Part shown: positions 26,556-36,748 of the stretch, in pieces | Numbering within the stretch: the first letter of the stretch is position 1 | How the letters are laid out: each line of letters opens with the position of its first letter | Assembly (NCBI GenBank): GCA_017626395.1 | Contig: JAGAIU010000015.1 | Coordinates: 116,620-180,619 of the forward strand | Direction of reading: 5' to 3' | DNA: 64,000 nucleotides | DNA from: Clostridia bacterium | Lineage (GTDB): Bacteria; Bacillota; Clostridia; TANB77; CAG-465 | The notes under the pieces: generated by a model | What the model was told of the DNA's origin: nothing | Seen by the model: only the letters and a program-made list of their open reading frames with translations | The model's database searches: none | Position numbers and translations under genes: made by a program

Positions 26556-27410
26556 ATGAAAAATAAAGTAGTAACAATAGTATGCGTAATTTTAATAATA
26601 CTTGCAGTTGCATGTTTTGGTTACATTTTCTTAAATTCTGATGACGAAGTGGAGACTCCAAGTCAAGGAGAACAACAAGAACAACAACCTCAAGAAGAAC
26701 AAGAAGAAGTTGTAGGTAGAGAAGAAAAAGGTCAAAATATAATAGTAACAAGTAGAATAGGAGTACAATTAAGAGAAGTTATTAGACTATCTAATATGTA
26801 TTCAAACGTTATAACAGATGAAATGGATCAAAATGGTCTTAGTAACAAAGCTAAAATATTAGTAGGACTAGATAAAATATTTAGAACACAAGAGTATGCA
26901 AGTTATGCAGAATATTCAGATGAATATTCTAATACATATATTACAGCAGAAAATATGCATAAAGTTATAGCTGATACTTTTGCAGATAGCCAAGTAACAG
27001 ATGAAGGAATAGAGGATACATTACCATATGATGAAGAAACAAATAGTTATATTGTTCCATCAATAGGTTATGCAGGTGGAACATTTAGTTATACTATAGA
27101 AGTTCCATATAAAATAACTCAATACTCAGATAGAGTAGAGCTACTTGCATATAGAGTGTATATTACAAAAACAGTAGAAATGGAATCTACTACAACAAAT
27201 ATAAAGAATGAACTATTCTATGATAAAGCTAAATCATTACCAGCTTTAACTATTACAGATACAAGTTTAGATAATGAAGCTAATCAAACAAATTACGTAA
27301 AAACAAAAATAGATGATAAAACAATAGATAGTACAAGCTTAGAAAGTGTACAATATACTTTCAAATTAGTAGATGAAGAATATAAAATAGCTGAATTTAA
27401 AGAAATTTAG
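26556..27410 (+). CDS. Membrane-anchored extracytoplasmic protein, unknown
   Basis: A 284-residue protein with an N-terminal hydrophobic anchor (about residues 5-26), then a Gln/Glu-rich linker (about 30-58) and a soluble domain of about 220 residues. The soluble part holds helices (REVIRLSNMYSNVIT) and beta segments (FSYTIEVPYKITQYSDRVELLAYRVYI). It has no lipobox and no catalytic motif. It follows recO by 14 bases with AAAGGAGG before the ATG, and probably shares the era operon transcript. Function unknown. Confidence 0.6.
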   Translation: MKNKVVTIVCVILIILAVACFGYIFLNSDDEVETPSQGEQQEQQPQEEQEEVVGREEKGQNIIVTSRIGVQLREVIRLSNMYSNVITDEMDQNGLSNKAKILVGLDKIFRTQEYASYAEYSDEYSNTYITAENMHKVIADTFADSQVTDEGIEDTLPYDEETNSYIVPSIGYAGGTFSYTIEVPYKITQYSDRVELLAYRVYITKTVEMESTTTNIKNELFYDKAKSLPALTITDTSLDNEANQTNYVKTKIDDKTIDSTSLESVQYTFKLVDEEYKIAEFKEI

Positions 27411-27462
27411 TAAGAAAGTATAAATTAGTAAAAAATATAGATTAATAGAAAATAGAAACAAA

Positions 27463-27494
27463 AAAAATGACATTTTTAAAATGTCATTTTTTTT
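27463..27494. terminator. Bidirectional terminator
   Basis: AAAAATGACAT and ATGTCATTTTT pair, flanked by A-run and T-run. It serves the plus-strand operon and the convergent penicillin-binding protein gene. Confidence 0.85.
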
Positions 27495-29598
27495 ATCTAA
27501 TATAGTACGCTTCCATAAGTTGTTTCCACACAGTATTAACGTTGTAGAAAGGTACACTTTTAGGAATATCGTATCCGCCCCATATACATGTTGTAACATC
27601 ATCTGTAAAGCCACAAGTCCATACATCTTTAACATCGTTAGTAGTACCAGTTTTTAAGTAAGTTGTTTTAATACTTAAACTAGCTTTTCTACCAGTACCG
27701 TATTTAGCTACACATTGTAAAGATGTTTTCATTTTGTCATTTGCTGCTTTTGAAATAACTTGATGTTCATTTTTATCCTTAGTTATTGTTTCGCCGTTAA
27801 TTTCTATTCTATTTATTGTGGATATACTTCTAAATACACCGTCATTATTAAATACATTATATGCTTGAGCCATTTCATAAGGAGATACACCATAAGTAAA
27901 TCCGCCAAGTCCAAGTGCTGGATAATACAAATCATTTTCATCAACTGTAGTTATTCCAAAGCTTTTAACATAGTCTAAAGATTTATTAAGTGATACTTTT
28001 TCTAAAGTAATAACAGCAGTAGTATTAAGTGAATATGCTATTGCGTCATTAACAGAAATTCTACCTCTAAACCTATTATCTGCATTTGAAACGTTCCAAG
28101 TACCAGAAGATGATTTAATTGATACAGGACTATCATTTAAATAACTATTTGGTTCTATAATTCCTAAATCGTATGCAGGTGAGTAAACACTAATTGGTTT
28201 GATCGCAGAACCTGTTTGTCTAGTCATTGAATAGGCATGATCTACTTGTGAGTTAGTTCTTGAACTAATTACAGCTAAAACTTCACCAGATTTTGAGGTC
28301 ATAACACCACCAAGTTCGAAGTCTGGATAGTCAGTATAATTAGATGTAGCTAATTCGTATGCTTTATTTTGCATATAAGTATCCATATTAAGATAAATTT
28401 TAGTTTTACCATTTAATATAGTGTCCATTGCTTCTGAACTATCACAATTACAATGTTCCATTACTATATCTATAGCTTCAGAGAATGCTATATTTAGATA
28501 TGGACTAATAGCAGGATTATTTTTAATAATCTTTTGTGAGCCATTAGTAAATTCAACATTGAAATTTTTAGCCTCAGCATATTCTTCTTCGGTAATTAAA
28601 GATAATTCTAACATCTTCTTTAATACTAACTTTTGTCTATTCATAAGTCTTGTTTTGCTAGATTCACTTGCATATGGATTTAAACTTTCAGGTGAGTTAG
28701 GAATAGCGGCTAGTGTTGCAGCTTGTGCAATATTTAAATTTTGCGGTTCTGTATTAAAATAAGTAATAGAAGCTTCATATATTCCATAAGCACCATTTCC
28801 GTAATACACTAAGTTGATATAACTTGCTAGTATCTTATCTTTTGACCACTTGTCTGTAAGATGTAGAGCACTTCCAATTTCTCTAGCTTTTCTAGAAGGT
28901 GAGTGTGAGTCATCTCCAGTTGATACTTTTACAAGTTGTTGGGTGATAGTACTTCCACCAAAAGATGAGTCACCTTTAACTAAATAATTAAAGGTAGCAT
29001 ATAGTAATCTATTTACAGATATACCGCTATTATCATAAAAAGTTTCGTCTTCAATAGCAGTAAAAGCATCACCTACAAATTTAGGTAATGATGTTAAATC
29101 TGTATAGACACTAGAGTAGGTAGGAACGAAATTTTCTTTACCACTGTCATAATATCCGTACATAATTGAAATTAAGTTACCGTCTTTATCATAAATATGA
29201 GGTACTGATTCAATATCAATTCTTGTTGTATCAAAGCCATTTTCATAGGAATTAAATGCCATTGAAAGATAAGGTATAAAAAATATACATAGTGCTACAA
29301 TAAAAATTAATATCAAAATTACAATGGTACCAAAAAATTTCTTTACACCGCTTTTGGGTTTTGATGTGGTTTTAGCATTACTATTTTCGATTTTTAGATT
29401 TACAGAATCTGTATCCGATTTTATATCTTGATTTACATTTTTTAAGTTATTAGCTTTTTTATCGTGTAACTCTTGCTGATATTCTTTAGTCAAAGCAAAG
29501 TCCATTAATTTTTGCTTAAGGCCTTTTTTTTGACTATAATGTTTCCCTTTTGAAACATCTGAATAAGACTTTTTTCCTTTTTCATAATTTTTTTTCAA
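27493..29598 (-). CDS. Class A penicillin-binding protein (PBP1A family)
   Basis: A 701-residue bifunctional peptidoglycan synthase. A Lys-rich cytoplasmic segment of about 85 residues precedes one membrane helix (about 87-110). The GT51 glycosyltransferase domain has AIEDETFYDNSGIS and GGSTITQQLVK. The transpeptidase domain has TGSAIKP (SxxK), YSLNTTA (SxN) and KTGTTND (KTG). The TTG at 29598 is chosen because GGAGGG lies six bases upstream; more distant in-frame starts lack a ribosome site. The KTG-region sequence DVWTCGFTDDVTTCIWGGYD is typical. Confidence 0.93.
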   Translation of the reverse strand: MKKNYEKGKKSYSDVSKGKHYSQKKGLKQKLMDFALTKEYQQELHDKKANNLKNVNQDIKSDTDSVNLKIENSNAKTTSKPKSGVKKFFGTIVILILIFIVALCIFFIPYLSMAFNSYENGFDTTRIDIESVPHIYDKDGNLISIMYGYYDSGKENFVPTYSSVYTDLTSLPKFVGDAFTAIEDETFYDNSGISVNRLLYATFNYLVKGDSSFGGSTITQQLVKVSTGDDSHSPSRKAREIGSALHLTDKWSKDKILASYINLVYYGNGAYGIYEASITYFNTEPQNLNIAQAATLAAIPNSPESLNPYASESSKTRLMNRQKLVLKKMLELSLITEEEYAEAKNFNVEFTNGSQKIIKNNPAISPYLNIAFSEAIDIVMEHCNCDSSEAMDTILNGKTKIYLNMDTYMQNKAYELATSNYTDYPDFELGGVMTSKSGEVLAVISSRTNSQVDHAYSMTRQTGSAIKPISVYSPAYDLGIIEPNSYLNDSPVSIKSSSGTWNVSNADNRFRGRISVNDAIAYSLNTTAVITLEKVSLNKSLDYVKSFGITTVDENDLYYPALGLGGFTYGVSPYEMAQAYNVFNNDGVFRSISTINRIEINGETITKDKNEHQVISKAANDKMKTSLQCVAKYGTGRKASLSIKTTYLKTGTTNDVKDVWTCGFTDDVTTCIWGGYDIPKSVPFYNVNTVWKQLMEAYYIR

Positions 29599-29712
29599 AA
29601 TTATCCCTCCATTCTTAAAAATAGTAATTTTAAGATATAACATTAAAATCCGTTTAGTATTTTATCACTGAATAGGGAAAAAGTCAATAAAAAGATAATT
29701 TAAAGTTTCCAT

Positions 29713-29741
29713 AAAAAAAGCCCGGAATATTTCCGGACTTT
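29713..29741 (-). terminator. Intrinsic terminator of glmS
   Basis: Read on the minus strand, AAGTCCGGAA pairs with TTCCGGGCTT, followed by TTTTT. Confidence 0.85.
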
Positions 29742-29761
29742 AGTTTTAAATATATAATTTT

Positions 29762-31573
29762 TTATTCAACTGTAACAGATTTTGCTAGATTTCTAGGTTT
29801 ATCTATATCGCAGCCTCTAAGTTTAGCAGTTTCATATGCTATTAATTGTAGTGCCATAACTACAGGAATAGCTTGTGAGAATTCACTAGTTTTAGGAACA
29901 ATTACAGTTTTATCTGCAAACTCTCTAAAGTCTACAGCATCGTGTGCATCAGTTGTAACAAAGATAGTGTAAGAGCCTCTAGCTTTAGTTTCTTTTATAT
30001 TACTTACTGTTTTTTCAAAAAGATTTTCATTTGTAGCAATAGAGATAACAGGAGTACCTTCTTCAATAAGAGAGATAGTACCATGTTTTAATTCTCCAGC
30101 ACTATATGATTCTGAATGCATGTAAGAGATTTCTTTTAATTTTAATGAACCTTCCATACAAACAGTTGAATCGATACCTCTACCAATAAAGAATAAGTCT
30201 TTATGACTATATATATCTTTAGCAATGTCTAGGTAAGTATCTCTTTGAGATATAACTTGCTCTAGTTTTGGCTTAATATTTAAAAGCTCATCTTTAATTT
30301 CAGCTTCTTGAGTTTCATCTAATAATCCTTTTTGTTTCATAGCATTTAAAACTAGAGTAGAGAAGACTGCTACTTGTGAAGTATAACCTTTTGTAGTAGC
30401 AACAGCTATTTCTGGACCTGCATATGTATAAATACATTTATTTACTTCTCTAGAGATAGTAGAGCCAACCGCATTTACAATACCTACAACATAAGCACCT
30501 TTTTCTTTAGCAAGTCTTAATGCTGCTAGTGTATCAGCTGTTTCACCAGATTGAGAAACAACAATTAATAATGTTTTTGGTGTTATTAATTCTTCGGCAT
30601 ATCTATATTCAGAAGCTATTTCTACCATAGCTGGAATTTTAGCATATGTTTGAAGAAGATATTTACCAACTAGTGAAGCATGCATTGCACTTCCGCAAGC
30701 TACTATGTGTATATTATCAAAATTTTCAAAGTGAATATCTGAATAATCACAATCTGAATAGTATCTGTTGAATATATCTTGAATAACCTTTGGTTGTTCA
30801 TAAATTTCTTTTAGCATAAAGTGGTCATAGCCATTCTTTTGGTATTGAGCTGCATCCCAAGTTGCAGTCTTTATCTCGTTAGAAGTTTCAGTTAAATCTT
30901 CATTATAGAATGTAACAATACTACTAGTTATCTTAACAAATTCATTTTCATCTATTAATGAATACTTGTTAGTATAAGATAGAATAGCAGATATATCAGA
31001 AGCTGCAAAGTTTCCTTCATGACTATATCCAATAACTAAAGGACTATCTTTTCTAGTAGCATATATTGTAGTAGGTTCATCCTCGTATATAACATTAAAT
31101 GCATATGAACCTCTAATACCTTTACAAGCATCTACTAAAGCTTGTAGTTTGTTGTTACATAAAGAGTAGCAATAATCTATATATGCTGTTGCTACCTCTG
31201 TATCAGTTTGAGATTTAAATTCATATCCTTTAGCAATTAATTCTTCTTTTAAAGAAGCATAATTTTCAATAATTCCGTTATGTACTAATGTAACTTTACC
31301 AACTTGATGTGGGTGAGCATTAGTCTCACTTGGTTCTCCGTGTGTAGCCCATCTTGTATGAGCAATAGCACAACTGGAAGCAATATCCATTTGTGAAAGC
31401 TTTTCTTCTAAATTAGATATTTTTCCTTTCGCTTTTACCATATCTAATTTCTTTCCATCATAAAAAGCAATTCCTGAAGAGTCATAACCTCTATATTCTA
31501 AATTTTTTAACCCAGCTAGGGCAACAGATACAGAATCAGTTCTTTTAGTTGTGTATCCAATTATTCCGCACAT
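29762..31573 (-). CDS. glmS: Glutamine-fructose-6-phosphate aminotransferase
   Basis: A 603-residue enzyme making glucosamine-6-phosphate, the first step to UDP-GlcNAc and the cell wall. It has an N-terminal Ntn-glutaminase domain with catalytic Cys after Met (MCGIIGY) and THNGIIENY, and two SIS domains (ACGSAMHASLVGKYLLQ and the later IGRGIDSTVCMEGSLKLKEISYMHSE). The C-terminus DKPRNLAKSVTVE is canonical. An AGGAGG ribosome site precedes it. Expression is controlled by the upstream glmS ribozyme. Confidence 0.97.
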   Translation of the reverse strand: MCGIIGYTTKRTDSVSVALAGLKNLEYRGYDSSGIAFYDGKKLDMVKAKGKISNLEEKLSQMDIASSCAIAHTRWATHGEPSETNAHPHQVGKVTLVHNGIIENYASLKEELIAKGYEFKSQTDTEVATAYIDYCYSLCNNKLQALVDACKGIRGSYAFNVIYEDEPTTIYATRKDSPLVIGYSHEGNFAASDISAILSYTNKYSLIDENEFVKITSSIVTFYNEDLTETSNEIKTATWDAAQYQKNGYDHFMLKEIYEQPKVIQDIFNRYYSDCDYSDIHFENFDNIHIVACGSAMHASLVGKYLLQTYAKIPAMVEIASEYRYAEELITPKTLLIVVSQSGETADTLAALRLAKEKGAYVVGIVNAVGSTISREVNKCIYTYAGPEIAVATTKGYTSQVAVFSTLVLNAMKQKGLLDETQEAEIKDELLNIKPKLEQVISQRDTYLDIAKDIYSHKDLFFIGRGIDSTVCMEGSLKLKEISYMHSESYSAGELKHGTISLIEEGTPVISIATNENLFEKTVSNIKETKARGSYTIFVTTDAHDAVDFREFADKTVIVPKTSEFSQAIPVVMALQLIAYETAKLRGCDIDKPRNLAKSVTVE

Positions 31574-31629
31574 ATTAATTACCTCCTAAATATTTAAATT
31601 TTTCAATGTACAATTTAATTTATTATATT

Positions 31630-31764
31630 AGAGCTAATATAGTTTTGTTACAATTCCCGATTTTGCTTTTTGCTATATTATAACGATATCTAATTACCGT
31701 GATAGTACCCGCTGATTGTTCGACAACTATCATCCTCGTCAGCATTTTTCATGCCCTTGCGCTA
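31630..31764 (-). ncRNA. glmS ribozyme-riboswitch
   Basis: On the minus strand the leader reads AGCGCAAGGGCATG, then TGCTGACGAGGATGATAGTT, GTCGA and CAGCGGGTACTATCACGG. These match the conserved glmS ribozyme core (cleavage before GCGC, then GACGAGGAUG, UCGA, GCGG and CCCGG-like segments). The predicted cut is just 5' of GCGC, near 31762/31763. Binding of glucosamine-6-phosphate triggers self-cleavage and represses glmS. The 3' boundary is approximate. Confidence 0.88.
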
Positions 31765-31975
31765 AGAGTAATATTTCTAATTTTTCCACCTCCAAGAAAA
31801 ATTACACTTTTGCCCATTATATTATATAAAAAAAATATTGTCAATTATGCAGAAAAAAACAAAAATGACAAAAAACTGAATTATGTAATTAATAAAATGT
31901 TCTAAAAACGGAAGAGAGTGATATGTGAAAACAATGTGAAAAAATGAACATAATTTTAAATTTGTATCAAATGCT

Positions 31976-32003
31976 TTGACAAAGTATACGTTTATGATAT
32001 AAT
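31976..32003 (+). promoter_or_regulatory. SigmaA promoter of the glucosaminidase gene
   Basis: TTGACA (31976-31981), a 16-base spacer and TATAAT (31998-32003). A short hairpin (ATGAC/GTCAT) lies between it and the GGGGGA ribosome site. Confidence 0.75.
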
Positions 32004-32042
32004 TTTTATATATAATGACTATTTTTGTCATAAGGGGGAAAG

Positions 32043-34304
32043 ATGGTGAAGAAAAATTTAAAGTTTAAAGCAATAATATCTGTTCTTATTATATGTATTA
32101 TTACTTCAACTATAAATTTTCAACATGTTAAAGCGAAAATAACTACTAATTTGCCAGTATCATATATTGATCAGAATTTTCCTGAATCATATATGCCATA
32201 TATAAATGCACTAAAAGAGAAGCATCCAACTTGGACTTTTAATGCAGTTCATACAGGACTAGATTGGGAAACAGTTTTATCTCATGAGTGCTATGAAGTA
32301 AATACAGGAATTAGTTTAGTTGAAAATATATATTCAGATGAATGGAAATGGGACGGAGAAAACTATGCAAAAGATGGAAATTTCGTAACAGCATCTAAAC
32401 AAGGTGTTGCATATGTACTAGATCCAAGAAACTTTTTATGTGATAGCGGAATATTCCAATTTGAAGCATTAAGATATGTAGAAGAAGTTCAAACTGTTGA
32501 TGCTGTGCAAAGTGTACTAGCAGCAACTCCTATGGGCGGAGATTATAAGAATAAATATAAATACTATGGAGAATGGAAAACACTAGATAAAACTTATGCA
32601 GAAATAATTCATGAGTTATCTGCACAAGTGGGAATAAATCCAGTACATATTGCTTCAAGAATTAGACAAGAAAACAGTGGAAATATAATTAATGGAAGTT
32701 TAATAAATGGGGATTATGGTGTATATAATTTCTATAATATAGGTGCATATGATACACCAACAACTGATGCTATAACAAACGGAATACGATATGCTCAAAA
32801 TAAAGGATGGACAGATATACCAACTGCTATAATGGGCGGTATAAGATATATTTATGATAAATATGTAAAATGGGGACAAAACACTATATACTTTGAACGT
32901 TTTGATGTTAATAATCCAGGTACAGCACAATGGCTTTTAGATACTGGATATATGACAAATATATTTGGACCTAAAAATGAAGCAAGCATAACATATAATG
33001 CATATTCAAAAGCAGGGCTTTTAGAATCAAACTTTGTTTTTGATATTCCAGTATATGATAATATGCCAGAAGAACCTGCAAGTATACCTTTACCAGAAGA
33101 TGTAACATTTACACCAGACAATACCAAAGTATATTTAAATGATCCAGCTGATTCAGGTGTTACAGATGAATTCTGGATTAGATCAGGTCCAGATACTTTA
33201 GCTACTATAATAGATAAACTATATGAGACTAAAGACGGGCAAGAAAATAGAACTAAATTTACAAGAATTGGTATAGGTCAAAATACTCTTTATGATAAAA
33301 TTCAATATGAAGATGGAAGAATTGGATATATGCTAAAAAAATGGATATATGAATATGAGTATGTTAAAGTAGATTCAGTTAGCTTGAATTTAACATATTC
33401 AGATTTAGCGGTAAACGATACATTAAAATTACAAGCTAATGTATTACCATCGGACGCACTAGATAAAAGTGTAGTGTGGTCATCTTCGGATGAAACTATA
33501 GCTACAGTAGATAGTAACGGTAATGTTAAAGGATTAAAACCAGGAGTAGTTACAATTACAGCGACTACAAAAGATCAAAATAAAACAGCTATATGTACTT
33601 TAAATGTTGTTTCTAAAAGTGTTACTTCAATAACTTTAGAAAGTAATGAATATACAATAAATGTTGGTAAATCTTTAACTATAACACCAACTATACTACC
33701 AAATGGTGCTGTAAATAAAAACTATAGTATAGAAATTACAGATACTAGTGTAGCAAAAGTAGATGGTAAGAATATAGTAGGTGTTGCAGAAGGGGCAACA
33801 ATTGCTACATTTATTACAGAAGATGGAAATCATAAAGCACAAGCTAAAATTGTTGTAAAAGAAGATGATACACAAAATTACATCGAAATATTAGAACCAT
33901 TGAAATTAGAAAATAACCATATTTCAAGAATAGACTTAAATGCTAATACTGTTGCAGATGTAAAGAAAAATATAAATACAAATTGCAATATTACATTTAC
34001 AAGTATAGATTCAAAAGAATTAACAGATACAGATAAGGTTGGAACTGGAACAAAAATTCAGTTTGAAAATGGAGATAAGTTAATAGCAGAATATACTATT
34101 ATAGTTTATGGTGATGTAGACGGTACAGGAGTTATAAATGCTAGAGATTTATTAATGCTTCAAAGATTTATATTAAATAAAGCCGAATTACAACCAATTC
34201 AAATTAAAGCAGCTATTATAGATAAAGTAAGTCAAGAACCAAAGGCTGCAGATTTACTAAAAATACAAAGACATATTTTAGGTAAATATGTTATTGAACA
34301 GTAA
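32043..34304 (+). CDS. Secreted glucosaminidase-like wall hydrolase with Ig-like and dockerin domains
   Basis: A 753-residue protein with a signal peptide (about residues 1-30, ending VKA). Residues about 40-310 resemble the N-acetyl-beta-D-glucosaminidase fold of Gram-positive autolysins (LKEKHPTWTF; EIIHELSAQVGINPVHIASRIRQEN with a likely catalytic Glu; YNFYNIGAYDT). An SH3-like segment covers about 350-440. Two Big_2 Ig-like domains follow (VKVDSVSLNLTYSDLAVN... and VTSITLESNEYTINVG...). The end is a type I dockerin: GDVDGTGVINARDLLMLQRF and, in the second repeat, KAADLLKIQRHILG. The next gene encodes a membrane-anchored cohesin-like protein, its probable anchor. Confidence 0.85.
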   Translation: MVKKNLKFKAIISVLIICIITSTINFQHVKAKITTNLPVSYIDQNFPESYMPYINALKEKHPTWTFNAVHTGLDWETVLSHECYEVNTGISLVENIYSDEWKWDGENYAKDGNFVTASKQGVAYVLDPRNFLCDSGIFQFEALRYVEEVQTVDAVQSVLAATPMGGDYKNKYKYYGEWKTLDKTYAEIIHELSAQVGINPVHIASRIRQENSGNIINGSLINGDYGVYNFYNIGAYDTPTTDAITNGIRYAQNKGWTDIPTAIMGGIRYIYDKYVKWGQNTIYFERFDVNNPGTAQWLLDTGYMTNIFGPKNEASITYNAYSKAGLLESNFVFDIPVYDNMPEEPASIPLPEDVTFTPDNTKVYLNDPADSGVTDEFWIRSGPDTLATIIDKLYETKDGQENRTKFTRIGIGQNTLYDKIQYEDGRIGYMLKKWIYEYEYVKVDSVSLNLTYSDLAVNDTLKLQANVLPSDALDKSVVWSSSDETIATVDSNGNVKGLKPGVVTITATTKDQNKTAICTLNVVSKSVTSITLESNEYTINVGKSLTITPTILPNGAVNKNYSIEITDTSVAKVDGKNIVGVAEGATIATFITEDGNHKAQAKIVVKEDDTQNYIEILEPLKLENNHISRIDLNANTVADVKKNINTNCNITFTSIDSKELTDTDKVGTGTKIQFENGDKLIAEYTIIVYGDVDGTGVINARDLLMLQRFILNKAELQPIQIKAAIIDKVSQEPKAADLLKIQRHILGKYVIEQ

Positions 34305-34320
34305 ATCATAGGAGGAGTAT

Positions 34321-35970
34321 ATGATTAAGAATAAATTAAGGAAAATTAGCACATTAGTATTAGCACTAGTAATACTTGTTAGCACTAGTCTTTATGCTGC
34401 AAGTCTAACGGGAAGTTCAAGTGTAAAAGTAGGTGATACGTTTACTTTAACTTTTGATTTTGGAACAAATGTAGGTGCTTATGATAATTTAAAAGTTTCG
34501 TATGATACAAGTATGTTTGAATATGTATCTGGTGACCTTATTACAGAAGAAGTTTGGTGGGATCAATCTGTTGAATCTAAAGGTATATCTACAAAAACAT
34601 ATACTTTTAAAGCACTTAAAGAAGGTTCTTCAAGAATAACAGTTGTTACAAATGGTACTATAAGTGCAAATGAGGCAATGGACAATTTAGGAACAGTTAC
34701 AGCAGAGAAAATGGTTAATACTTATGTACCTAAAGATGATACAAAAGAAGACCAACCTGTAGTTACACCACCATCAAATAACAATAATACTAGTAATAAT
34801 ACAAATACATCAAGTCAAACTTTAAATAGCAATAATTACTTAAAATATCTACAAATTAGTGAAGAAGGATTAACTCCAAACTTTACTAGAAATGTTACAG
34901 ATTATTCTATTGCAGTAGGTGAGAATGTAAACTCTATCCAAGTACTTGCAAGAGCAGAAGATTCAAATGCAAGAGTTGAGATAACAGGACATGAAAGTAT
35001 CTCTGAGGGAGATAACAAAATACAAATTAAGGTAACAGCACAAAACGGATATTACAGAATTTATACAATAACTGTAACTAAAACAAAAGATAAAGATAAA
35101 TCTAATGCTTATTTAGAAAACTTAATAATTGAGAATTTTAATTTAGATAAAGCTTTTCAATCTGAAGTTTTAGAATATAGCATAGGAGAAGTGTTATCTA
35201 CACAAGAAGCTATAAATGTAGTTGCTACAACTAAAGATGTAGATGCTAAAATTGAAATTATAGGAGCAAATACACTAGCTAAAGTTGGAGAAGGAGAAAT
35301 AATAGTAAAAGTTATAGCTCCAGACGGTGTAACTGAAAAACAATATAAAATTAAATATACTGTTAAAGAGGCAACAGTAGAAGAAGCAGCTGAACAAGAA
35401 ATGAAAGAATACCTAAAGGATATTAAAAGCAATCAATCAAATAAAGATGTTGCTATAGCGTATATAAAATATATTTGGGCAGCTATTAAGAAAAACTACT
35501 TGTTAGTTTTAATGTATCTATTAATTTTAATTGAATTAATAAATATCATAGTGTTAAGAAGAAAAGTAAAAAAATTAACAAGTAATGAAGAAGATAATGG
35601 ACCAGATGATACACCACCTGCAGAAAAAGAGATATTAAAAGTAGAAATTAAAGAAGAAGAAAAACAACCTGAACCAAACACTTTTGAATCAACTCAAAAT
35701 ACTGAAAATATGCAAACAATGCAAATACCACTTTTAGATGAAAAAAGTGTTGATGAGCCAGAAGTTCAAAGAATAGGTAGAAGAGGAAGCTTAGAAAAGA
35801 ATACTTCAAGAGCTGATGGAATAGAAGAAGAACCAAAAAGCGAAGGAATAAAACTAGTGGACTTAAGTAAGAACGATGGACCACAAGATGAACTTACATT
35901 TAATATATTTGAAAATTTAACAGATGAAGATATAAAGAGAATGTTAGAAGATCAAATAGATAAAGATTAA
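34321..35970 (+). CDS. Membrane-anchored cohesin-like protein with cadherin-like beta-sandwich domains
   Basis: A 549-residue protein with a signal peptide (residues 1-26). Residues about 28-135 look like a cohesin (VKVGDTFTLTFDFGTNVGAYDNLKVSYDTSMFEYVSG). An Asn/Thr/Ser-rich linker follows. Two cadherin-like beta-sandwich domains (PF12733 type) span about 173-260 and 263-345 (YLKYLQISEEGLTPNFTRNVTDYSIAV and AYLENLIIENFNLDKAFQSEVLEYSI). A membrane helix lies near 391-409, then an acidic cytoplasmic tail of about 140 residues, unusual for a scaffoldin. It sits 16 bases after the dockerin-bearing hydrolase. Confidence 0.78.
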   Translation: MIKNKLRKISTLVLALVILVSTSLYAASLTGSSSVKVGDTFTLTFDFGTNVGAYDNLKVSYDTSMFEYVSGDLITEEVWWDQSVESKGISTKTYTFKALKEGSSRITVVTNGTISANEAMDNLGTVTAEKMVNTYVPKDDTKEDQPVVTPPSNNNNTSNNTNTSSQTLNSNNYLKYLQISEEGLTPNFTRNVTDYSIAVGENVNSIQVLARAEDSNARVEITGHESISEGDNKIQIKVTAQNGYYRIYTITVTKTKDKDKSNAYLENLIIENFNLDKAFQSEVLEYSIGEVLSTQEAINVVATTKDVDAKIEIIGANTLAKVGEGEIIVKVIAPDGVTEKQYKIKYTVKEATVEEAAEQEMKEYLKDIKSNQSNKDVAIAYIKYIWAAIKKNYLLVLMYLLILIELINIIVLRRKVKKLTSNEEDNGPDDTPPAEKEILKVEIKEEEKQPEPNTFESTQNTENMQTMQIPLLDEKSVDEPEVQRIGRRGSLEKNTSRADGIEEEPKSEGIKLVDLSKNDGPQDELTFNIFENLTDEDIKRMLEDQIDKD

Positions 35971-35996
35971 AAAGAAAAATAAAAATAAAATAAAAA

Positions 35997-36035
35997 ATAC
36001 ACTTGCACTAATCTTGTGCAGGTGTATCTTTTTTT
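35997..36035 (+). terminator. Intrinsic terminator of the hydrolase/cohesin operon
   Basis: ATACACTTGCAC pairs with GTGCAGGTGTAT around a 7-base loop, followed by CTTTTTTT. The hairpin lies inside the last codons of the convergent minus-strand gene. Confidence 0.85.
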
Positions 36036-36748
36036 GGTAATTCCCAACCTGGAATGTTAGATCTTTTTATTGAACCAATTAAGTTTTCACGAATTTTTGG
36101 AATATCTTTTCTAAGTTCGAATATTAAATCTTTCATATATTCTCTTTTAGTAGTTCCATCAGCTGGACAACATTTTCCCATAACAGGAAATTCTATTTGA
36201 CGAGCAAGCGCTCTGATATCTTTTTCATAAACGTAAATAAGTGGACGTATAACGTTTAAATTACTTTTGCTAAGATAAGTAACAGGTGCAAAAGTATAAA
36301 TCTTACCATTTAAAAACATACTCATGAGTAATGTTTCAATAGCATCATCTAAATGATGGCCTAAAGCAACTTTATTGCAACCATGTTCAACTGCAACACT
36401 ATTAAGCATTCCACGTCTTAAGTTAGCACATAAAGAACATGGATTTTTTTCTTTACGTATATCAAAAACTATTTTAGATAAATCTGAATTATATACAACA
36501 TATTCAACACCTAAATCTTTACATATTTTTTCAAGATCATCAGTTTTAAAAGTATCACTACCAGGATGAACAGTAATTGCCATAAGTTCAAATTTTTTAG
36601 GATAATATCTTCTTAAAGTTGCAAGTGAATAAAGTAGAGTTAAGCTATCTTTACCACCTGAAAGCCCGACTGCTATTTTATCTCCGTCTTCAATCATATT
36701 ATAATCTTCAATGGCCCTTCTTGCATGACCAGTTATTGTTTGTAGCAT
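36008..36748 (-). CDS. TtcA/TtuA-family tRNA thiolation-type PP-loop enzyme
   Basis: A 246-residue protein. The PP-loop ATP pyrophosphatase motif is VGLSGGKDSLT (about residues 28-38). CSLC near the middle and KCCPADG later are cysteine pairs that hold an Fe-S cluster in TtcA-type enzymes. GHHLDDAIETLLM is a family motif. It probably thiolates a tRNA base (s2C32 by TtcA homology), but the exact site is uncertain in Firmicutes. The ATG at 36748 follows GGAGG; an upstream ATG overlaps that site. Confidence 0.82.
   Translation of the reverse strand: MLQTITGHARRAIEDYNMIEDGDKIAVGLSGGKDSLTLLYSLATLRRYYPKKFELMAITVHPGSDTFKTDDLEKICKDLGVEYVVYNSDLSKIVFDIRKEKNPCSLCANLRRGMLNSVAVEHGCNKVALGHHLDDAIETLLMSMFLNGKIYTFAPVTYLSKSNLNVIRPLIYVYEKDIRALARQIEFPVMGKCCPADGTTKREYMKDLIFELRKDIPKIRENLIGSIKRSNIPGWELPKKDTPAQD

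Noticed and set aside
31699..31905. Plus-strand 68-codon open frame
   Set aside because: It lies on the opposite strand of the glmS ribozyme and has no ribosome site; it is a chance frame.
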